This document shows positions 36,001 through 46,379 of a stretch of DNA of 64,000 nt, one piece after another. Within the stretch, counting starts at the first letter, position 1. Every line of letters begins with the position of its first letter. The position numbers and the translations under genes were made by a program. The notes under the pieces were generated by a model, which searched no databases, was not told the origin of the DNA, and saw only the letters and a program-made list of their open reading frames with translations. The DNA is from Rhynchosporium graminicola (taxonomy: Eukaryota > Ascomycota > Leotiomycetes > Helotiales > Ploettnerulaceae): positions 62,001 to 126,000 of the forward strand of contig FJUW01000033.1 of assembly GCA_900074885.1 (NCBI GenBank). Direction: 5' to 3'.

Positions 36001-37898
36001 TCCTTCGTGGGTTGATGGGGCTGTCAAATGGATTGAAAGATCTTTGTGCAAGCGGGCTCTGGGTATCATGCTGCCATACCTCAGGGCCTGTACCGTTTGA
36101 CCCAGACAGCGTTCCCGAGCCAAAATTGCTAACCCTACGCCCGCCATTGCGAGACATCTGTATGTTTGTAAGAAGATCCCCAGGACTTGGGCTTACACCA
36201 ATGTCGCTATTCTGAAAGGGCTCTACACGTGCAGAGACAGAAGGTGCGGTCTTTCCTGACAAAGCATGCAGAGTGGCCTCCTTTCGGAGACTATTGCTAG
36301 ACCGTCTCCGGCGACCAGCACTGGCGTTATGCAAAGCGATACCCTTGGTGACATCCTCTTCACCAATTCGTTCACGCTCGCGATTAAATTTCTCCTTTAA
36401 CCTTTCCAAGGCGTCTCCTCGCAAAAAATTTGGGAGCTCGTAGGTAGTATATTTGTTCATATGCTTTTCTGTACGCAAAACCTCACTCGTCAGGCCAAGA
36501 TACGAGTGTCCCGTTGCCAATGTTACTCTTTGTAATCTCGCCAAAATCACCTGAACAATGTGTGCAGTGGCCTTTGGATAGACTCTCGTGAGTCGTCGGA
36601 ACGCACTGGCGGGAATAACGGCAATTGTGGTATCAACAGTGGCTCTTGCCACAATGTCCGGATGTGCAGAGTTGGTCTTTGTTCTTCTGGGTATTGGTCT
36701 TTGCTTTGGTGGCGGCCTATCAGAACTGTCAAGGGATAGAGGAGGTATACGAGGTAGTGTGCCGCCGGCTGTAGGACTCGCTAAAAGTGATGACCGGTCT
36801 CGATACTCGGGCTGACCTCTTTGAGTCGGAGCCCCGTATATGGGACTTGTTGGTAGAGATGGCGGCGTCTCGTGGGAATTGTGCTCATAAGAAAAGCCAG
36901 CACTTGATGGGAATCGTCGATGACCGTAGGCTGATGAGGCGCTGCCCTCCTGTTCGTCATCTTCATCGTGCCTGAGCTTAACATCTTCCGTAAATAGAGA
37001 TAAGATGGAGAACAAGGATGACATTGGGGCGCCGTTCTTGACCTCGGTCAACAACTGGTAGCCTTGCTGCGTGCTTCGCCGAAATTGTCCATCTCCACTA
37101 TCTGATGAGTCGTCTGCGTCAAATCCTGTTGGCTCGGAATCCGAACCTCTACCTTCCCGGGCGGACTTGACAAAAATTTCGACCATACCATCCACAACTA
37201 AACAAAACCCTTTCTCTTCCTCTAAATTCAGAGTTTCTCCAGCGATCAGTTTCCTTGTTTGCATAGTTCTCGTAAGTTCGTGGAAGACGGGCCGTTCTAG
37301 GTAACCAAACACTTTTATGGCGCTTAGGAATTCGTCCAAATAATTGGAAAAGCCCGATTTGGTTCCCTCCTCTATAGTATCTGGATACAGATCTATTTCT
37401 GGTTCTTTCCGTTGTGGCTCAGGTGGCAGGCGGGCATACATGTTGAGAAACCTGTACCGTACGAACCAGCTTAGGGTAGAGACAAGAGCAATGGCAATCA
37501 ACATTCTAGAGAATGGATTAGTCAAGCAAGAATATACTTATGAATAGCAAATAGACTGACAAAGTGGTTGCATTCATAGTGAACGTCAAACTTGTAGAGA
37601 ACAGTGTAAAAAGAAAGGTCGGCATAGTAATAGTCGAGAAAGTAATGATCCAGTAAAGAATCCCTGAAATAACCTTGATCGCAAACAGTATCATTCTTCC
37701 AAACACACCAAACCATGATGAAGGACCACTTTGCTCTCCTACAACTGCGCCGGCAAGAACCAGAGCTGAAGGCGCTGTCGACTCCATGATATTTGGCTGG
37801 CCTGACACACCTTCAACAAGTGCAGAAACAGTTTCGGAGGACATCGTAATGATAGATTGCGATATGCTACCAGTATTGGTGGCAGAACTTTCCGCCAT
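33044..37898 (-). CDS. NTE1: Lysophospholipase NTE1 (patatin-like phospholipase)
   Basis: Predicted 1555-aa neuropathy-target-esterase homologue that deacylates phosphatidylcholine and lysophosphatidylcholine at the ER. Exon 1 is 37898-37561, exon 2 is 37505-34540 and exon 3 is 34407-33044. N-terminal membrane segments lie around [18 protein letters not shown] and, after the first intron, [15 protein letters not shown]. Cyclic-nucleotide-binding-like domains follow ([60 protein letters not shown]), with long Ser-rich linkers between the first and second. The patatin domain begins [12 protein letters not shown]; the nucleophile is the Ser of GGTSIGAF (about residue 1285) and the partner Asp is in LLDGGYVDN (about 1403). 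Exons join across [12 protein letters not shown] without loss. All hallmark residues are intact. It is divergent from eIF2-alpha with 406 bp between starts. Confidence 0.95.
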
Positions 37899-38304
37899 CA
37901 AGATGATTCCGCCACAGCTTTTTGGGTTTTCATGGTCAGGATCAAATTTTGGGTACGATGCTGTGGTTGTTGAACGCGGGCGCGAATGTTCATGAGTCAA
38001 GATTCACAAGGACCGAGCTTGAGCTTGAGCTCACCTGGCTCACCTCACCCTGACAGCCGGCCCGGCAAGTCCCGGCGGCCGCTCCCCACCAACATTGAGC
38101 AAAAGATTGGTGACTGCTGTGACTCTCCTTACTGACGCCGAATCCATCCTCTCCAACGGCTCATATCGTGCCTGCGCAATTTTCGACCCCGGATTTTAAG
38201 AGTCGGTCCATTCTTTCTCACCTGGAAATACACATTACAAGCCTTGGAGCGCAGAGAAACCCTCTAGTACTAGACTCGCGCCACCCCGCGCAACAACCGC
38301 CAAC
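37899..38304. promoter_or_regulatory. Bidirectional promoter, NTE1 / eIF2-alpha
   Basis: 406 bp between start codons on opposite strands. It includes direct CTTGAG and CTCACC repeats around 38020-38050 and a GC-rich stretch at 38055-38095. No known factor site could be assigned with confidence. Confidence 0.6.
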
Positions 38305-39405
38305 ATGTCTTTAACAAACTGCCGCTTCTATGAAGAAAAGTTCCCAGAGATCGATAGCTTCGTGATGGTAAACGTCAAGCAGGTAGGCGTTGATATGGCG
38401 TAATGAATAAATGAAGAAATGGCTCTAATCGGACGTCAGATCGCAGAGATGGGTGCCTACGTTAAGCTTCTCGAATACGACAATATCGACGGCATGATCC
38501 TGCTCTCTGAGCTGTCAAGACGTCGTATCCGAAGTATCCAGAAGCTTATTAGAGTCGGTCGTAACGAAGTGGTTGTGGTTCTCAGAGTCGACAAGGAGAA
38601 GGGTATGGAACTATCGAGTCCCAGCAGCTATGCCTACATACTGACGAGGCTGGATAATAGGATATATCGATCTTTCGAAGCGTCGAGTTTCGCCAGAGGA
38701 TATCATTAAGTGCGAAGAGAGATACAACAAGAGCAAGATGGTTCACTCAGTCATGCGACATGTTGCAGAAAAGACACAGCACCCCATCGAGGATCTCTAC
38801 GAGCGCATCACCTGGCCACTGAACAAGAAGTACGGGCACGCAGTAGATGCTTTCAAGCTGTCAATAACGTAGGTGACATTCTGCGAGATCCACGATAGCA
38901 TTCGTTGACCAGATTATACAGTAACACCGATGTATGGTCAGAGATCTCGTTTCCCAACGAGGTCGTCGCGGAAGAACTGAAATCATATATTGGAAAGCGC
39001 TTGACACCCCAGCCAACCAGGGTTCGATCAGACGTTGAAGTGACATGTTTTGGCTACGAAGGAATCGACGCAGTCAAGACAGCACTCCGAACTGCTGAAG
39101 CCAGAAATACTCCTGATAATCAAGTCAAGGTCAAGCTCGTTTCCCCGCCGCTTTACGTCCTCACCAGTACTTGCTTGGAGAAGGCTGTTGGCATCCAGAC
39201 TTTGGAGGCGGCCATTGTTGATATCCGGAAAAACATTGAGGCAGCAGGTGGAAGCTGCATTGTCAAGATGGAGCCTAAAGCGGTGACCGAGAACGACGAT
39301 GCCGAACTGGCGGCTCTCATGGAGAAGCGAGAGAGAGAGAATGCCGAGGTTAGCGGAGATGAGAGCCAGAGCGAGAGCGATGAAAATGCTGTTGAGGTCA
39401 TGTAG
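38305..39405 (+). CDS. SUI2: Translation initiation factor eIF2 subunit alpha
   Basis: Complete 310-aa eIF2-alpha, part of the eIF2-GTP-Met-tRNAi complex and the target of Gcn2-type kinases. Exons are 38305-38382, 38440-38602, 38661-38868 and 38922-39405. The N-terminal S1 domain begins [20 protein letters not shown]. The kinase site is [18 protein letters not shown], with the regulatory Ser at residue 52 counting Met (the conventional Ser51). The helical middle domain contains [19 protein letters not shown] and the C-terminal alpha/beta domain contains [19 protein letters not shown]. The tail is acidic ([17 protein letters not shown]). All exon joins restore conserved sequence. The gene name follows yeast. 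Confidence 0.97.
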
Positions 39406-39659
39406 GGAGGCATTTTGGGTTAATCAAAAGCATTTGTGATTAAGCTGCATTGCAGGCGCGTAGATGGCCAAGTCAACAGAGATATGAGAGAATCTTTGCG
39501 TTGTTGTAGAGAAAAGAAAAACTCTTGAACCAATTTGAAGCCGTCTAGCATGTATGTAATTCAAAGCCTCGCAAGGCTACCCAAGTCGGTCGGCGAGGCT
39601 GAAAATAGTTTGTGAGCCCGGAATTTGACTACATCCAACCATCACTGACAAGTTCCACG

Positions 39660-40301
39660 ATGTCAATCAGCCGGATGTTTCCACATTTTAATCGTAAGCT
39701 GCAATGGAGACCTACCTGGCGCGAGCTTTCGTTTTGGCCTATAAGGCTCCTACCGTGGATTCCAGCCATAATCTTCTCGAATGACCATGTCATAGATGTT
39801 GTATGGATCAACGGACCATCAATGTACCCCTTCCTGAACCCATCATTCAACGAGAACCTCTCAAAAGACGTGTGCTTGAATTACAAATGGAACCCTAGGA
39901 AAAACCTAGGGAGAGGGATGATAATCTCGTATCAGTATGTCAGTCCGTAGATTGTGGAGGCAGACCGCTAACGAGTGCTTAGAAGTCCCGCCCATCCTGA
40001 AGTACAGGTTGTGAAGCGCATAATTGCTATGGAAGGAGATTTAGTAACTACACGAGCGCCTTGTCCAGTACCTACTGTTCGGGTTCCTGCAAACCATGTT
40101 TGGGTGGAAGGAGATAATGAGGACTCTGGCAAAACGCTCGATAGTAATACCTTCGGTCCAATCCCTTTGAATCTCATATCTGGGAAACTTACGTATGTAC
40201 TGGGGCCCTGGAAAAGATTCGGACGGATACATTGGGAAGATTATGAAGGGAACTCGAGGGTTGTCAAGGGTTCTCTGGATGATTTGTCTGGTTGGGATTG
40301 A
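39660..40301 (+). CDS. IMP2: Mitochondrial inner membrane protease subunit 2
   Basis: Predicted 197-aa S26-family signal peptidase that processes intermembrane-space proteins at the outer face of the inner membrane. Exons are 39660-39934 and 39983-40301. A hydrophobic segment (WPIRLLPWIPAIIF) near residues 26-39 anchors the protein. The nucleophile is Ser54 in NGPSMYPFL and the general base is Lys103 in VVKRIIAMEGD, which follows directly after the splice junction. The box GDNEDSGKTLDSNTFGPIP is the conserved substrate-pocket region. The length and order fit Imp2 better than Imp1. The start is the Met in MSISRMF; an upstream Met in frame would add residues unlike the family. Confidence 0.92.
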
Positions 40302-41047
40302 GGGATGGGCTGTGACGGAGATATGAAATCCACTTGTTGTTCGTTATCAAGTACTTATGTTGCACTGAAGGACTGTCTGCCCCCTGCCTGCTACTCACTC
40401 AAACAAGCAGTGCACTGCTTTGGGATTGTCTGTCCTGCTTCCGAGTCGTTCCCTAAAGGGTTTACAGTCTACTTCCAAGTCCTCGGCAGATAGGCCTTGA
40501 AGCTTTCGCAAGCTGGTTTTATCCTCGACCACTTGTTACATTACTTATGTGACAAAGCACAATTCCCTGGACCAAATCTATAGGGAATTCCGAGTGTCTA
40601 TTGTGGTTTTGCAATATGAGACGATAACTCTTGGTCCCTGGAAATGTTCAAATGAAGCAATCGCAGAATAGTTACTATATGTTTTAGATGAACTATAGCA
40701 TAGTGCGATGTATAACCACCACTGAAATTTGGAAAATTTAATTCCTTACAATATATTGTAAGAAATATGCTTGACCAAACACGTTGTGAAAAATAGCAGA
40801 CAAAGCTATATAGATGTTCATCGTTCCAGGTCAAGGAAGTTCCAATACCCTGTAGAGAGCCTGGTCTGATTGGCCAGCCTTGCACTTATGTAACCGGACT
40901 GTACTTTTTTGTTCACGAGTTAGGATAGGCCGCCATAGATGACCCAGACAGCAAATCGCGCATTACTTCACCAAAGAAGGAATCAGCTTGTTCGACTTTC
41001 CGACGAGAAGCCTCGAAGGCGACTTGACCGGGAAATCGGGACAGGAC
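40302..41047. other. Intergenic and damaged-looking 5' region of the carrier gene
   Basis: 746 bp. The last ~110 bp read like the missing N-terminus of the carrier gene in two frames (see findings), but no ATG is in frame with it. The rest holds the IMP2 3' UTR and presumed promoter. Confidence 0.5.
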
Positions 41048-42396
41048 ATGTCCTTAGGCTCTCTGGTTACCAATTTGTTCTCCGGCTCAACACCAAAAAG
41101 TCAGGAGGATCGCAGCCAGTTGGGCTTCGTTAATGATGGACAGGAGAGACACCAGCAGATCTTCGCACATACAAAGTTTGATGCAGGGAGATTCAGGAAC
41201 AAAAACATGGCACCGAAAGCGGCTGAGGAGGAAGAGGGACGGCCGCCTTACCTACATGTGAGCTGAAAGGTCAAATAGGGCGTACATTTATCGATACTGA
41301 CATGTGTAGTCTATGATAGCTGGAGGTCTGGGAGGAACCACAGGGGATCTTTTAATGCACTCTCTAGATACGGTCAAAACGCGACAGCAAGGCGATCCTC
41401 ACATTCCACCCAAATATGCTTCGATGTCCTCGACCTACGCCACTATCTTGCGACAAGAAGGGATACGACGTGGACTGTATGGAGGCTGGGTGCCAGCAAT
41501 GCTTGGATCGTTTCCGGGAACAGTCATTTTCTTTGGAACCTACGAATATAGCAAAAGACATATGATAGATTATGGCGTAACACCACAAATCGCCTATCTT
41601 ACAAGTGGTATGTTTTTAGATAAAATCTGAATGGGAGAGGGGTGCTAATTGGCTTCCAGGATTCCTTGCAGACTTTGCGGCATCATTTGTCTATGTCCCA
41701 TCTGAGGTCCTCAAAACTCGGTTACAACTCCAGGGGAGATACAACAACCCCTTCTTTCAGTCGGGATATAACTACAAGTCCACTGTACATGCGGCCAAAA
41801 CCATAGTCCGCCAGGAAGGATTTTCTGCTCTCTTCTACGGGTACAAGGCAACCATCTTCCGAGACCTTCCCTTTTCGGCGTTACAATTCACATTTTACGA
41901 GCAAGCGCAAACTTGGGCTAGACAATGGAAGCAGAGTCGAGATATTGGACTGCCTTTGGAGCTATTTACGGGAGCCTCTGCTGGAGGACTAGCTGGCGTC
42001 ATAACCTGTCCACTTGACGTAGTGAAGACAAGAATCCAGACCCAAGTCAACGTGACTACCCAGCCACCAGTGAAGCAACCGTCATCGCCTAAGCCAGCAT
42101 CATCTCGGATTCAAACTGGGCCGGCAGCCATCAAACAACAGATCAGGGCAATCTCTACTTCTTCTCCTTCAACGCACTTACCGCGGCCTGGCTCGATCAA
42201 CCTCGACACATCTTCTGTTTTCACTGGCATGAAGCTGATTTATAAGACTGAAGGAATAGCTGGGTGGTTTCGTGGAGTCGGGCCTCGCTTTGTGTGGACG
42301 AGTGTCCAAAGTGGTTGCATGCTTTTCTTATACCAAACTTTATTGAGGAAGTTGGAAGTTTTCACTATTCCTGAAGACCAGGAGTCAGCTGTATGA
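41048..42396 (+). CDS. Mitochondrial carrier, Mme1 (YMR166C)-like
   Basis: SLC25-family inner-membrane carrier of 414 aa from this start. Exons are 41048-41257, 41310-41607 and 41660-42396. Three repeats carry the P/S-x-D-x-x-(K/R) signature: [34 protein letters not shown] and [13 protein letters not shown]. The sequence strongly resembles yeast YMR166C/Mme1, a mitochondrial magnesium exporter, including [47 protein letters not shown] and [14 protein letters not shown]. About 60 Ser/Pro-rich residues are inserted in the third repeat, as in its relatives. Magnesium transport is inferred. The start used is the first ATG in frame; the open frame extends upstream as EGISLFDFPTRSLEGDLTG without an ATG, so the true N-terminus is uncertain. 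Confidence 0.88.
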
Positions 42397-42983
42397 TGCG
42401 AGGTGGTTTGATCGGGACGGCAGGGTACACAGGAGCATTGGGGGCATTTGTAGGCATATATATTGTAGAATGAATCATTGGGCGGCGTTACACCATGCAC
42501 AGCATGCTGGATTAGACAATAGATCAGATCTTCACTTTTTTGCGAATAGTATGCAAAGTACAGCTCATAACTAGTAGTTTTCTTCGCTTGAACAACTCCC
42601 TTTAGCTTGTTCATGAACATCACATAGATGCCTTAAGATGACGTAGATTTGGCAATCAACGCGCTATCATCACATTTGGAAGCACTCTATGGGAATTTCT
42701 GTGGCACTGCTAACAAGTTTTTCTTATAATTTTTTTTGCTTACCTATTTGTGCTGGAAGGCTAGACAGGCTATTGTTGATCTGCTTCGGTTACTTGAGCT
42801 CGAGTACGAAGTACGTTGACCGGACTGACCATCATGGTAGATGAAACATCTGGCGATTGTGAATATTCCCCATTGCCTACAGCATAGAACCACAACACCG
42901 AAATGCCAATCGGCACCGCATCACCCTTACGATTCGATCTGCCGACTCACCAACGATAAAATGGCCAATGTTTCCTCCCAGAA
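42397..42983. other. Intergenic, nothing recognised
   Basis: 587 bp between tandem plus-strand genes. A T-rich run sits near 42730. Only short shadow frames. Confidence 0.6.
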
Positions 42984-45956
42984 ATGCCGACATCTCTCCC
43001 TGTACCTTCCAAAGGTGCTTTACGAGCCCTCCGTCAGCTCGCCTTAGGAACCTCATGCACAGTAGCAATCGGCGCAGGTCTGCTAACGGAGGACCGCCGC
43101 CGACGAATTCATTCTGCGAGGGAGGTCCACGAAAATTCGAAGCGGCTCAAGTCGTCCAGGCAATATCACAGTACAGGCACTGCCTCTCTAGAGGCGTTGG
43201 AAAATCAAGCCTCACGATATCGAGATGAAACATTTTGGCTCCCTAGTAAGGTTTCGAAAAGCACAACGCCTGCAGCCCAAGACTCTCCTAGCTTATCACA
43301 TCCTACCACCGTAAGAGTGCCGCAAGGAGTAGAACAGTCTTCAGCTCTCGAAATCGACGGAAACCACGAAAACTTGGCCCTGCCGCGAAAAATTGCCAGA
43401 ATCCCATCTCTGGAAGCTCACAGGGCCGTGAAAATTGAGCGAATCGATGAGGTGACGCAACGAATGCGGCGATCTCAAGAACGCCAGAAGAGTCTCACGG
43501 TCAAGCTGATACAGCTACTAGACAAAGATCCGCTAGACGTTGATGGAGCTGCTAACCTATTTTTTAACGAGTTCGAGGAAAAATTGACGGTCGATAAGTC
43601 TGGCCTATTACCAGAACTGATTGAGGTTTCCGCCAGGGTCGCAGTAGCTTGTCAACGATTTTCAATGCACGCGACCTCGTCAAGGATGTTGGACACTATT
43701 CTGAGCTACGGGCCTGTTGCTGAAGAGGACTTCAACAAATTTCAGCCTCACGAAATCATCAATCAATGGATTTCTATGAAGGGAAAGACAAATTTTATCG
43801 AAATAGATTCGGATGACTTGAAAAAGGCTTGCTCATTATACCTGACGAAATTTTTGGAGAAGCCGATTTTCATGTCGGAAACCATGCGCTTGATAGGGAA
43901 GAGACTCTGTCAAGCGACTTTGGAGCAAGGCATGTCCATTCTCACTCTGGCCCTCTTCTTTCGGATGGAAGAAACCCGAGCCGGTAATCCGCTCACGTCT
44001 GTGGATTGCCTCATCAAAGCGACCCATTCTCTTGGTCGTCACAAGAAAGTAATCCGGCATTTCCAGCAACTGTATAACCAGACCACCCCTGATCAGATGC
44101 AATTTTACCAAGTCACTAGTTTGGCCATTGATTCAGCGCTTGTTACTGGCAGACTAGAGGATGCTGAGAAAATTTTGACCACAGCTAGTGCAATGGCTAA
44201 GGCAGGAGGATTGGAACTCTCGACAACTTGGTTCCTTCGCATTCTCGGAGAAGAATACCGAGCACACCGAGACCTTCTCCGACTTCAAGACTTGTTCAGA
44301 CGCCTGCAGCTGCTTTCTTCCCACATGCATCATCCACAGGCACTTTACGGTGCAATTATCCAGTTTTGCATCGAGGGTCATCAAGAGGAGCTAGCTACAT
44401 TGTATTACAAGGAGCTTCGCGAATCGTACGAGCGTTCTCCAGAGGATTTGCGTATCTACGGCCACTTCGCGCTCGCGAAAGCGTACCGGGGAGATTGGAA
44501 TGGTGTCAAAGTAGCGTTCGATGACATGAGACATTCCGTCCACGAGTATCGCGAAGAATTCAGTTCCGCGTTTGCTCCTGTACTAAAGGAATTCGCGAAG
44601 TTACACTCCGTGGATGCCATAGAAGACTTCATGCAATACTTCATCCTCGAGCTCCACTTGAAAATGACGCCCCTCATCCTGAATTTCATGATCGATATAT
44701 ATTCGAAAGTTCATGAAGTCGATGCCATATTCAGATGGATCGCGTATGCAGCCGCAGACGGGTGTAAATTAAACTCGAAAATTTTCAACGCCATCTTAAG
44801 AAACTGCTCAGATAGGTTTCGCTTCAATTACGATGATGTCTATGGAATGTATCGACGAACCCATAGTCTCCTGCCAGATCTTGTTAACAATGATTCCTTG
44901 AGCATCTTGCGACGTATGGCCCTGTCTCGTTCTCCAAATGAAGAGGTCAGACTCGCGAGGTTGCAGAACCTCAAGCGGCTTGATGACCCTGTCCAGGTCG
45001 AGGGCTGCAACGAGATCTACCGAGCAATGAGCATCACATATGCACAGTGCAACGACAGTGCAGTCTTGAAAATCTACAATGGAGCCGAGCGCGATCATGT
45101 CCGGCTTCAGACTAGGCATCTGGCTCTTGCCGTTCGAGCCAGCTTACGACTGGGCGAGGGTGATCTTGCCGAGACTGCAGAAATCATTCGAGACGCCCGA
45201 GCAAATGGCATTGAAGTTACCGATGCTGTAGCCTCTGTATTCATACATCAGATATCAGATTTGTATGCAGCTGGTGGCAGAAGTGCGTGTGGCAGGACAG
45301 AAAATCTTCTCAAGCGAGCAGAAGAAGCAATAGCTTCTCTGGCAGCAAGTGGTCTAGAAATCTCTCAAATGGCCATCACCCACACAGCAAACATTCTCCA
45401 GAAACGAGGTAGAAGCCAATTGGCAATCAACTTCTGGGATCTCATGTCCCGCCGCTTCAATATTCCCGCATCTTCATTCGACCTTGTCACATTGACCACA
45501 CTTCTGAATGCATACATAGGCCATCAAGACGGCGATGGTGTCCGGTGGGTCATGCAGACCTTGTCGGCTAACAATCTGCTACCCGATGCTCACCTCAAGA
45601 GGGTCTTAAAAGAGGCAAGGAACCAGGCTGGTGAGAGGTTGCATCGTAATCCCTACTCTGAATGGCTTCATCGGTGGTTGGATGTCTTGGATAGAGCTCA
45701 CACAGACGTGAAGGAGATGAGACAGCAAACCTTTATCACCAACAAACAAATTAAGCGCAAGGTCCTGGATATCATGGCAGCAGCGATCGAAGATCAGGCC
45801 TCAGAAGAAACTGCCTGGAAGTCATGGAAGTCAGACGAGGGAATGGAACCAGGACAATCAGATGACGAAGTAAGAAGCGTCCACATGAGCCAGACAGATA
45901 CCGCTTGGAAGGACGTCGACAGGGAAACTTCTCCAGTGCCTAGTCAGCTTGCATGA
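42984..45956 (+). CDS. Pentatricopeptide-repeat protein, mitochondrial
   Basis: Intronless 990-aa protein. The N-terminus (MPTSLPVPSKGALRALRQLA, later RRRRIHSAREVHENSKRLK and RQYHS) is basic and rich in Ser and Ala, typical of a mitochondrial presequence. The body is helical, with degenerate 35-residue units, for example AIIQFCIEGHQEELATLYYK, LAKAYRGDWNGVKVAFDDM and KIFNAILRNCSDRFRFNYDD. PPR proteins of this size in fungi bind mitochondrial RNA for stability, processing or translation. The specific target cannot be deduced. The C-terminus is acidic and disordered. Neighbouring IMP2, carrier and NCA2 genes are also mitochondrial. The start is the only plausible ATG given the presequence. Confidence 0.85.
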   Translation: MPTSLPVPSKGALRALRQLALGTSCTVAIGAGLLTEDRRRRIHSAREVHENSKRLKSSRQYHSTGTASLEALENQASRYRDETFWLPSKVSKSTTPAAQDSPSLSHPTTVRVPQGVEQSSALEIDGNHENLALPRKIARIPSLEAHRAVKIERIDEVTQRMRRSQERQKSLTVKLIQLLDKDPLDVDGAANLFFNEFEEKLTVDKSGLLPELIEVSARVAVACQRFSMHATSSRMLDTILSYGPVAEEDFNKFQPHEIINQWISMKGKTNFIEIDSDDLKKACSLYLTKFLEKPIFMSETMRLIGKRLCQATLEQGMSILTLALFFRMEETRAGNPLTSVDCLIKATHSLGRHKKVIRHFQQLYNQTTPDQMQFYQVTSLAIDSALVTGRLEDAEKILTTASAMAKAGGLELSTTWFLRILGEEYRAHRDLLRLQDLFRRLQLLSSHMHHPQALYGAIIQFCIEGHQEELATLYYKELRESYERSPEDLRIYGHFALAKAYRGDWNGVKVAFDDMRHSVHEYREEFSSAFAPVLKEFAKLHSVDAIEDFMQYFILELHLKMTPLILNFMIDIYSKVHEVDAIFRWIAYAAADGCKLNSKIFNAILRNCSDRFRFNYDDVYGMYRRTHSLLPDLVNNDSLSILRRMALSRSPNEEVRLARLQNLKRLDDPVQVEGCNEIYRAMSITYAQCNDSAVLKIYNGAERDHVRLQTRHLALAVRASLRLGEGDLAETAEIIRDARANGIEVTDAVASVFIHQISDLYAAGGRSACGRTENLLKRAEEAIASLAASGLEISQMAITHTANILQKRGRSQLAINFWDLMSRRFNIPASSFDLVTLTTLLNAYIGHQDGDGVRWVMQTLSANNLLPDAHLKRVLKEARNQAGERLHRNPYSEWLHRWLDVLDRAHTDVKEMRQQTFITNKQIKRKVLDIMAAAIEDQASEETAWKSWKSDEGMEPGQSDDEVRSVHMSQTDTAWKDVDRETSPVPSQLA

Positions 45957-46379
45957 AGTATGTATATAGTGTTTATAGAACGTGTAGATGATATGTATTC
46001 TCTGCGAATGAACAACATTCGTGCTTCTCATGACGCCCGTAATCTCTTCCTTGCAAACTGTACTCACATCTCAGGTTTAAAATGTGGACATGTTGGAGAC
46101 ATAAAGAGCGGAAATGAAAGTTCAGCAATCAAGGAAAGGAAAGATGCTGAACTCCCTATTGATCTCACAAGAAGAAAGCAATTTCATATTTCTTTAGACG
46201 GATCATGCAAGGGTGCCCTCGCTAGAGCGTACTTTCGTACAAGCTCGGTCGACGCTTCCTTGCTTATTCGCGTGCGCTTGGAGATATTTACTTGAAGCTG
46301 AAGACGAACAGATATTTAGAATGATCTTGATTGATTCTGGCATTGGAATCTAGCCAACATCTATGGAAGACGAGTCGTG
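45957..46379. other. Intergenic, nothing recognised
   Basis: 423 bp between the PPR gene and NCA2, both on plus. No frame or motif of note. Confidence 0.6.
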
